Below the pieces are notes generated by a model. It did no database searches. It was not told where the DNA came from and saw only the letters and a list, made by a program, of their open reading frames with translations. A DNA stretch of 9,235 nt from Bacteroidota bacterium. Lineage in GTDB: Bacteria > Bacteroidota > Bacteroidia > SpSt-205 > S141-50. The stretch spans positions 1-9,235 of the forward strand of contig WFXK01000136.1 of the NCBI GenBank assembly GCA_015490695.1, read 5' to 3'. Position numbers and translations under genes: made by a program. Shown in pieces: positions 6,526 to 9,235 of the stretch (positions are counted from its first letter, which is position 1; each line of letters begins with the position of its first letter).

Positions 6526-8533
6526 CGTAATGGCACAACAAGAAGAAATTGAAGATGCTGCCATTAGCGTAGAAGCAGGGGCTTTAGATTGGACCACCTA
6601 TACTCAACAATTAGCCTATTGGAAGAAACATCCTATGGACTTAAATAAAGCGGATGTACAATCGTTATTGTTGTTGCCTGGTATGAATGAAGTACTTGTT
6701 CGGAATTTAAAAAAGCACATAGAGCGTTACGGACCATTGCTGTCTGTTTATGAGTTGCAAGCGGTTCCTGGGTTTACCCCAGAGGTGATACATAAGTTAT
6801 TGCCTTATGTAACAGTGAAGCCTGCTACGGTGTACGACTGGCGTAGTGGAGAGCACTGGAGTAGAGTACCTTCTTGGGAGCAGTGGAAAGAGGGACGTTG
6901 GCAGTGGTGGCTACGAGGAAGCACAACTTTACAGCCGGCTAAAGGCTTTGTTGTAGATAGTGGAGGGTTCTTAGGAAATCCTTGGCGCTATTATCAACGA
7001 CTAATTTACCGCAATGCGGCAAGAGTGCAGTGGGGAATTATCATGGAAAAGGACCCAGGAGAGCCACAACAATGGAGTACAGAACAACGATACTACGGCT
7101 GGGACTTTATCTCCCCGCATTTTTATCTATGGGATTGGGGACGGGTTAGAAAACTGGTTATTGGAAACTATACGATTCAATGGGGGGAGGGGCTTTTACT
7201 TTCCCGAGGATTTGGGTTTGGAAGGGGCGTTCAACCGGTCAATAGCATTAAAGCACCTCCTTTAGGAATTCGCCCCTATACTGCTGTTAATGAATATGCT
7301 TATTTAAGTGGGGCAGCCACTACCATAGGTATCACAAAACAATGGTACCTCTCTGCAGGTATATCGCAAAAGTATCTTTCTGCCAGTCAACGTGGTGACA
7401 CAACAGAAGGAATCTCTTATGCACTGTTAAACACGGGGTATCATAACACACCAACTTTATTAAAACAGCGGAAACGATTAAAGGAACAACTATGGATAGG
7501 GCGTCTTGCGTGGAAACCGAATGCGTTTCATGAGGTTGGTTGGATTTTCTTAGGGGTAAATTATGGGGATAGCATTGCGCCTTCTTCGTTGCAACCCTAT
7601 CAGCGTTTTGATTTCCGAGGCAAGGAGCAACGTTTTGCAAGCATGTATTGGCGTACTTTGATAGGGAATTTCCACTTTTTTGGTGAGGGGGCGTTACAGC
7701 AGGGGGGTGGTTGGGCTGCTATCGCAGGCATACAATGGGTACCTGACCACGCTATCGCAACAGCATTGCATATCCGCTACTTTTCAAAAGACTTCCAAAG
7801 TCCTTATGGTTATGCTTTTGCTCGCCGCCCTTATGCCCTTCAAGCCGAACAAGGTATCTTTTGGGCACTCCAATGGCAAATCGCCCCCTATTGGTACATA
7901 GAAAGCTTTTGGGACCAATATCGCTATTTATGGTATCGTTATCGTCAAGACGGCTTGTCAGAAGGCAATGAACAATTTATTCAATTACATTATAAACCTA
8001 ATAAAACCCTTCATCTACAATGGCGTTTCCGTTATTTAAAAGAGGAACGCAATTTGCCTAGTGCTTTACGAACAGGTCCTTGGAATGTACTTCGTCCCTT
8101 TCGGCGTTATCGCGCCCGCATACAACTGCGTTACAAACCCTCGCTTGGTGTTACGCTTACCTCCCGTTTAGAAGGTGTTTGGTATCACCAACAAGCATGG
8201 CAGCAAGGTATGTTAGCCTATCAAGAAGTTCGTTTTCCCTTACATAAAACTATTCATTTAAGTCTTCGTTATACGTTTTTTGCTATTCCCTCTTATGATG
8301 CACGGATTTATACCTATGAACTGGATGTACCAACGAGCTTTTCTATTCCTGCTTTTTATGGCAAAGGATATAAATTATTGCTGCTATTACGATTTCGCTG
8401 GCGTGCTTTTACGTTTTGGTTACGTTTGGCACATACGGTTTGGAGCGACCGCGAAACTATCGGCAGTGGGCTCTATCAAATCAATGACAATGCCTTGACA
8501 CAAATGAAACTACAACTGCGATGGCAATTTTGA
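6488..8533 (+). CDS. Helix-hairpin-helix (ComEA-like) protein with C-terminal outer-membrane beta-barrel
   Basis: A 681-aa secreted protein. Residues 1-17 form a signal peptide with a Leu6 core. Residues about 50-110 hold two helix-hairpin-helix motifs of the ComEA type: LNKADVQSLLLLPGM (hairpin 63-66) and YELQAVPGF (hairpin 93-96). HhH motifs bind DNA backbone without sequence preference. The remaining ~550 residues are strand-rich, with blocks such as IMEKDPGE, VIGNYTIQWGEGLLLSRGF and GIRPYTAVNEYAYLSGAA, and end in LQLRWQF, an aromatic C-terminus as expected for BAM-inserted barrels. About 36 Trp by my count (near 5%). I recognise this as the large HhH/barrel family widespread in Bacteroidota, without known function. 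DNA binding at or near the outer membrane, perhaps in uptake, is inference. The start overlaps the previous gene by 38 nt. Confidence 0.85.
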   Translation: MRSKLLLLLLAINVMAQQEEIEDAAISVEAGALDWTTYTQQLAYWKKHPMDLNKADVQSLLLLPGMNEVLVRNLKKHIERYGPLLSVYELQAVPGFTPEVIHKLLPYVTVKPATVYDWRSGEHWSRVPSWEQWKEGRWQWWLRGSTTLQPAKGFVVDSGGFLGNPWRYYQRLIYRNAARVQWGIIMEKDPGEPQQWSTEQRYYGWDFISPHFYLWDWGRVRKLVIGNYTIQWGEGLLLSRGFGFGRGVQPVNSIKAPPLGIRPYTAVNEYAYLSGAATTIGITKQWYLSAGISQKYLSASQRGDTTEGISYALLNTGYHNTPTLLKQRKRLKEQLWIGRLAWKPNAFHEVGWIFLGVNYGDSIAPSSLQPYQRFDFRGKEQRFASMYWRTLIGNFHFFGEGALQQGGGWAAIAGIQWVPDHAIATALHIRYFSKDFQSPYGYAFARRPYALQAEQGIFWALQWQIAPYWYIESFWDQYRYLWYRYRQDGLSEGNEQFIQLHYKPNKTLHLQWRFRYLKEERNLPSALRTGPWNVLRPFRRYRARIQLRYKPSLGVTLTSRLEGVWYHQQAWQQGMLAYQEVRFPLHKTIHLSLRYTFFAIPSYDARIYTYELDVPTSFSIPAFYGKGYKLLLLLRFRWRAFTFWLRLAHTVWSDRETIGSGLYQINDNALTQMKLQLRWQF

Positions 8534-8563
8534 TAGCGTTAATTTGTAATAAAAATCACTTTT

Positions 8564-8590
8564 TTGCAACAAAACTATAATATACCTTTG
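8564..8590 (+). promoter_or_regulatory. Bacteroidota-type promoter for the lyase gene
   Basis: TACCTTTG at 8583-8590 is an exact match to the Bacteroidota -7 box TAnnTTTG. A TTG at 8564-8566 (end of a T-run) is the best -33 partner, but the spacer is 16 nt, slightly shorter than usual. Transcription would start near 8594-8597, only a few bases before the ATG at 8600. It lies in the only sizeable gap on the plus strand after the operon, so it separates the lyase gene from the upstream unit. No hairpin terminator for the upstream operon was found in this gap. Confidence 0.6.
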
Positions 8591-8599
8591 CATTGGATT

Positions 8600-9202
8600 A
8601 TGAAAAGTAAGAAACAAATCCAGACAATAGGGCAACAGTTGCATAGGCGTTCATGGGCTGAGCCATGGAAAATAAAGATGGTAGAGCCTATCCGTTTATT
8701 ACCTCGGGAAGAAAGAGAAAGAGCCTTGAAAGAAGCGGGTTATAACACTTTCTTGCTTCGTTCCGAAGATGTTTATATTGATTTACTAACAGACAGCGGC
8801 ACCAGTGCCATGAGCGATAGACAATGGGCAGGGCTAATGCTCGGCGACGAAGCCTATGCAGGTAGTAGAAACTACTATCATTTTGTAGAAACGGTTCAAC
8901 AATACTACGGCTTTCCTTATGTGGTGCCAACCCACCAAGGAAGAGGTGCAGAACACTTAATCAGTAAAGTGTTAATTAAACCAGGGCAGTACATTCCCGG
9001 CAACATGTATTTTACGACAACCAAACTACATCAGGAGCTTGCAGGCGGTACCTTCGTAGATGTCATCATAGACGAAGCCCACGACCCCTATAGCGAACAT
9101 CCTTTCAAAGGAAATGTTGACATAGATAAGTTAGAAACTTTAATCAGAAAAGTTAAACCAGAAAACATCGCTTATTTGAGCATTGCCGGTACAGTAAACC
9201 TG
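8600..9202 (+). CDS. tpl: Tyrosine phenol-lyase-like PLP enzyme, 3' truncated
   Basis: The first ~200 codons of an aromatic amino acid beta-eliminating lyase (family about 456-470 aa). Tyrosine phenol-lyase converts L-tyrosine to phenol, pyruvate and ammonia; tryptophanase is the sister enzyme. Against Citrobacter TPL as I recall it (offset 15) the following match: Tyr86 = catalytic Tyr71, the PLP-phosphate loop HQGRG at 112-116 (Gln98-Gly99-Arg100), Phe138-Thr139 = Phe123-Thr124, and Asn200 = Asn185. Thr139 in NMYFTTT is the TPL-type residue where tryptophanases carry Asp, and TVNL also fits TPL. The PLP lysine (Lys257) and Arg381 lie in the missing part, so substrate choice is not proven. 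The N-terminus is about 15 residues longer than in Citrobacter. The reading stops at adapter sequence, not at a biological end. Confidence 0.85.
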
Positions 9203-9235
9203 TCTCTTATACACATCTCCGAGCCCCGAGACAGG
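9200..9235. other. Nextera transposon adapter left at contig end
   Basis: CTGTCTCTTATACACATCT at 9200-9218 is exactly the reverse complement of the 19-bp Tn5 mosaic end used in Nextera libraries. It is followed by CCGAGCCCCGAGAC at 9219-9232, the Nextera read-2 adapter with one A missing (normally CCGAGCCCACGAGAC). The first three bases (CTG) could also be genomic. The last bases AGG make the ends of this segment an 8-nt inverted repeat (CCTGTCTC at 9199-9206, GAGACAGG at 9228-9235). This is library-construction DNA, not organism sequence. Confidence 0.97.

Larger units (their letters stand above)
2861..8533 (+). other. Probable six-gene envelope operon
   Basis: Six same-strand genes with gaps of 4, 4, -4, 1 and -38 nt and no internal promoter that I can see. 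Four products (first, fourth, fifth, sixth) have signal peptides and beta-barrel features, one is a PrsW-type membrane protease, and one is a cytoplasmic LOG-type enzyme. The tight spacing argues for one transcript and translational coupling from the DUF2490 gene onward. Confidence 0.75.

Noticed and set aside
7332..7640. 102-codon open frame on the minus strand inside the HhH-barrel gene
   Set aside because: Antisense to a strongly supported gene, with no domain or signal features.
8534..8599. Rho-independent terminator after the six-gene operon
   Set aside because: T-runs are present but no GC-rich stem precedes them.
8688..8930. 80-codon open frame on the minus strand within the lyase gene
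   Set aside because: Shadow of the well-conserved lyase frame on the other strand.
8600..9202. Tryptophanase (tnaA) as the name of the truncated lyase
   Set aside because: The Thr at the TPL Thr124 position and the TVNL segment fit tyrosine phenol-lyase better, although the truncated part could still change this.
9199..9235. Inverted repeat CCTGTCTC/GAGACAGG looking like a hairpin or transposon end
   Set aside because: It lies within Nextera adapter sequence, which naturally has GTCTC/GAGAC ends, so it is a library artefact.

Overview
The window looks like a piece of a Bacteroidota (Bacteroidetes) genome. The protein families are typical of that phylum: DUF4412-like, PorT-like, DUF2490 and helix-hairpin-helix/beta-barrel outer-membrane proteins, plus a Bacteroidetes-style RF1. 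There is a clear TAnnTTTG -7 promoter box, starts preceded by A-rich leaders rather than Shine-Dalgarno sequences, and a moderate-to-low G+C content judged by eye. No finer taxonomic placement is justified. The last 36 bases are Nextera transposon adapter, so this is the uncleaned end of an assembled contig and not a natural end of DNA.

Region 1 (about 57-2784, minus strand) is a compact four-gene unit read right to left: a YciO/TsaC-family protein, an unrecognised 114-aa protein, peptide chain release factor 1 (prfA), and a secreted DUF4412-like protein. Junctions are TGATG, a 12-nt gap, and ATGA, so it is probably one transcript. It combines translation functions with an envelope protein.

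Region 2 (2785-2860) is the divergent intergenic region. It carries a plausible plus-strand promoter and the A-rich leader of the minus-strand unit.

Region 3 (2861-8533, plus strand) is a very tight six-gene unit: a PorT-like beta-barrel, a LOG-family phosphoribohydrolase, a PrsW-family intramembrane protease, a strongly basic DUF2490 outer-membrane protein, a small unclassified barrel, and a 681-aa protein with two N-terminal helix-hairpin-helix motifs followed by a Trp-rich beta-barrel. Gaps are 4, 4, -4, 1 and -38 nt. Four of the six products carry signal peptides and beta-barrel character, so the unit is mainly about the outer membrane. The last gene, which joins a predicted DNA-binding motif to a predicted outer-membrane barrel, is the best candidate for undescribed biology. 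A role in DNA binding or uptake is only a hypothesis.

Region 4 (8534-9199, plus strand) has a consensus -7 box very close to a start codon, followed by the first ~200 codons of a tyrosine phenol-lyase-like PLP enzyme. The gene is cut by the contig end and the adapter. I see no RNA genes, CRISPR arrays, insertion sequences or convincing terminators.
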